The notes below the pieces were generated by a model, which was not told the DNA's origin, did no database searches, and saw only the letters and a program-made list of their open reading frames with translations. The position numbers and the translations under genes were made by a program. Below are positions 41,995-43,334 of a stretch of DNA of 43,334 bases, piece by piece (the first letter of the stretch is position 1; each line of letters opens with the position of its first letter). Where the stretch lies: positions 1-43,334 of the forward strand of contig CABZCD010000002.1 of the NCBI GenBank assembly GCA_902524105.1. Direction: 5' to 3'. Source of the stretch: an uncultured Pelagibacteraceae bacterium (GTDB taxonomy: Bacteria; Pseudomonadota; Alphaproteobacteria; Pelagibacterales; Pelagibacteraceae).

Positions 41995-43094
41995 TTTAAT
42001 ATCTCTTTAAAATCCACTCTAATATATCCATGTTGATTGTTTTGATTAAATTTCTCAGGCACTTTTGCAATAGAGTTATAATTTAATGAGCACTTCTTAG
42101 CTAGGTTTTCATACATCATTCCAGCACCTGAAGGTTTAAGTTCAATAATTTTTGTTCCAGGTTTACAAAATACTAAGTTTGTAAATCCTCCTCCATGAAG
42201 ACCTATTATGATGTCTGCGTTTTGAAAAATTTTCACTTGTTTAACAAAAGATAAATTACTTAATTTAATGCTTTTAAAACCGATCTTATCTAGCTGACTT
42301 TTAATCTCATTATCATTTATAATTTTTCGCATCATGCTTAGATTTGAAGTTGCATCGCTCCTATCAATATAAATTTTTTTTGGTAAATCTTCGTTCTGAT
42401 TAATTTCAATTTCTTTTAAAAAAGTTTCTTGTAACCACCTTATTATCCACATCGGAACATTTTGAATTTCATCGGTTGCATTGTTTTTGATTACATAAGG
42501 ATGATCAGTACATATTATTTCTTCGCAAGATAAATGTCTGTTTTTTAAACTAGATAATCTTTTTGAATTTGGAATTTTAAAAAAATTAATGGTCTCTTGT
42601 TGAAATTTTTTTTCTAAATTAGGAAATAAAAAATAGTCTTTTTCATCAAAGGCTATCTTTTTTGAAAGTATCTTAATTCTAGGCAATACATCAAACATCC
42701 AATGCCAGTAATTATGATTTCCTGCGCCTCCAGTCAAAAGAGAAAACAATCTGTTATTTAATTTTTTTTTTAATCTTGGGGTGCCTTTATTTAAAACTAT
42801 ATTTTTTTTTATATCTTCAAATTTTACATCTCTTATTTGAAAAGAGGGGCCTTCAATAATCTTATTATCCTGAATAATAGCAGTATCATTTACAGTGTCT
42901 GTATAAATTCTTGCATGATAATTATAATAAATCTTATAATTAAAACTATCATCAACTTTAGATAATTCGACAAAAGAATTTTTGTCTGATCCTGCTTTTT
43001 TAAAATCTTTTATTTGCCCATATAAGATTTTAAATATCCCATAACCTGTTTTTTTAAATATAGATTGTAATTTTTTATTAATATTATTTATCAA
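41985..43094 (-). CDS. Family 61 glycosyltransferase (DUF563)
   Basis: A 369-residue soluble transferase that appears to begin at TTG 43092-43094, since no later Met would keep the N-terminal half. GGAGNHNYWHWMFDVLPRI near 117-135 is the GT61 hallmark. KIYIDRSDATSNLSMMRKI near 245-263 follows, and DIIIGLHGGGFTNLVFCKPG near 295-314 is the donor-site signature. GT61 enzymes in bacteria add xylose, GlcNAc or other sugars in polysaccharide clusters. It begins 7 bp downstream of the gene fragment at the right edge, so the two probably share a transcript. Confidence 0.85.
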   Translation of the reverse strand: MINNINKKLQSIFKKTGYGIFKILYGQIKDFKKAGSDKNSFVELSKVDDSFNYKIYYNYHARIYTDTVNDTAIIQDNKIIEGPSFQIRDVKFEDIKKNIVLNKGTPRLKKKLNNRLFSLLTGGAGNHNYWHWMFDVLPRIKILSKKIAFDEKDYFLFPNLEKKFQQETINFFKIPNSKRLSSLKNRHLSCEEIICTDHPYVIKNNATDEIQNVPMWIIRWLQETFLKEIEINQNEDLPKKIYIDRSDATSNLSMMRKIINDNEIKSQLDKIGFKSIKLSNLSFVKQVKIFQNADIIIGLHGGGFTNLVFCKPGTKIIELKPSGAGMMYENLAKKCSLNYNSIAKVPEKFNQNNQHGYIRVDFKEILNYL

Positions 43095-43101
43095 TTTTTT
43101 T

Positions 43102-43334
43102 TTAGATTTTTGTTTCTACATATAATTTTTCAAAAAACATTTCAAAATGAACTTGGTGATAAAAATCATAGGCCTTTTTTCCAACCGGAAAGACTACTGG
43201 AAAATCGGGTGATGCTTCTAATAATCTTGGAACTTTTAACCCTTCAGCAACTGAATAAGCAAAACACTCATTACCTATAAATAATCTACAGGATTTTATA
43301 ATTTGGGCCAATTCAAGAAAATCTTTGCAATTGT
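43102..43334 (-). CDS. C-terminal fragment of a glycosyltransferase-like (GT9-type?) protein
   Basis: The reading frame is open to the right window edge and ends in a TAA at 43102-43104; 77 codons are visible. The block IIKSCRLFIGNECFAYSVAE followed by GLKVPRLLEASPDFP resembles the donor-site end of GT-B enzymes such as GT9 (LFIGxxSxxxHxAxGLxxP), in which the sequence F-I-G-N-E-x-x-x-Y-x-V-A-E-G replaces the usual one. Most of the protein is missing, so only a weak call is possible. It is followed by GT61 on the same strand. Confidence 0.45.
   Translation of the reverse strand, partial: NCKDFLELAQIIKSCRLFIGNECFAYSVAEGLKVPRLLEASPDFPVVFPVGKKAYDFYHQVHFEMFFEKLYVETKI

Noticed and set aside
1-43334. 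CRISPR arrays, insertion sequences, riboswitches and intrinsic terminators
   Set aside because: Nothing convincing was found: no regularly spaced repeats, no transposase frames, no long structured leaders, and the many T-runs lack a GC-rich stem in front. In this AT-rich DNA, T-runs alone are not evidence. Short or degenerate elements could have been missed by eye.

Overview
The window is 43.3 kb of very AT-rich, tightly packed bacterial DNA. Many neighbouring genes overlap by 1-14 bp, no intergenic gap exceeds about 190 bp, and the gene set points to an alphaproteobacterium with a streamlined genome, most likely Pelagibacterales (SAR11). That taxonomic call rests on base composition, compactness and gene content; no rRNA is present to confirm it.

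Layout. 1-3340 (minus): a stand-alone GlmU acetyltransferase domain, glmS, and a class II DAHP synthase cut by the left edge, covering amino-sugar and shikimate entry. 3412-6734 (plus): a phosphoglycolate-phosphatase-like HAD protein, a LysE-type exporter, then prpB-prpC of the methylcitrate cycle. 6735-10336 (minus): a methyltransferase, then nrdB and nrdA (class Ia ribonucleotide reductase) behind a pair of NrdR-box-like sites. 10525-17216: phosphohexomutase, formyltransferase, an orphan membrane protein, a C-methyltransferase, a glycosyltransferase and a DegT aminotransferase; this looks like a surface-sugar cluster. 17230-20792 (minus): MFS transporter, rpoZ, dusA, TauE-type exporter. 20795-26603: beta-hydroxyacid dehydrogenase, PNPOx-like flavoprotein, gamma-carbonic-anhydrase-like protein, redoxin, GT4, GT9, DUF6165 and a nitrilase-family amidase.

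26669-31793 is the most coherent metabolic block. A minus-strand operon runs mtnP, a secreted serine-hydrolase-like protein, mtnA, a class II aldolase, and a SpeD-SpeE fusion, with apt facing away from it. Together these would make spermidine (or a relative), turn the by-product methylthioadenosine into adenine plus a thio-sugar, cut that sugar to DHAP and methylthioacetaldehyde, and recycle the adenine to AMP.

31790-43334 is a glycan and cell-surface region: NAD-dependent epimerase, two paralogous GT2 enzymes around rmlB-rmlA, a DUF4422-like protein, tRNA-Met(CAT), an FkbM-type methyltransferase, then a plus-strand trio of DUF4956 membrane protein, secreted CotH-like protein with a beta-helix tail, and VTC-domain protein, followed by a GT61 gene and a gene fragment at the right edge. 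The trio is the best candidate here for a poorly described system: it joins a predicted secreted kinase-like protein, a polyphosphate-polymerase-type domain and a membrane protein.
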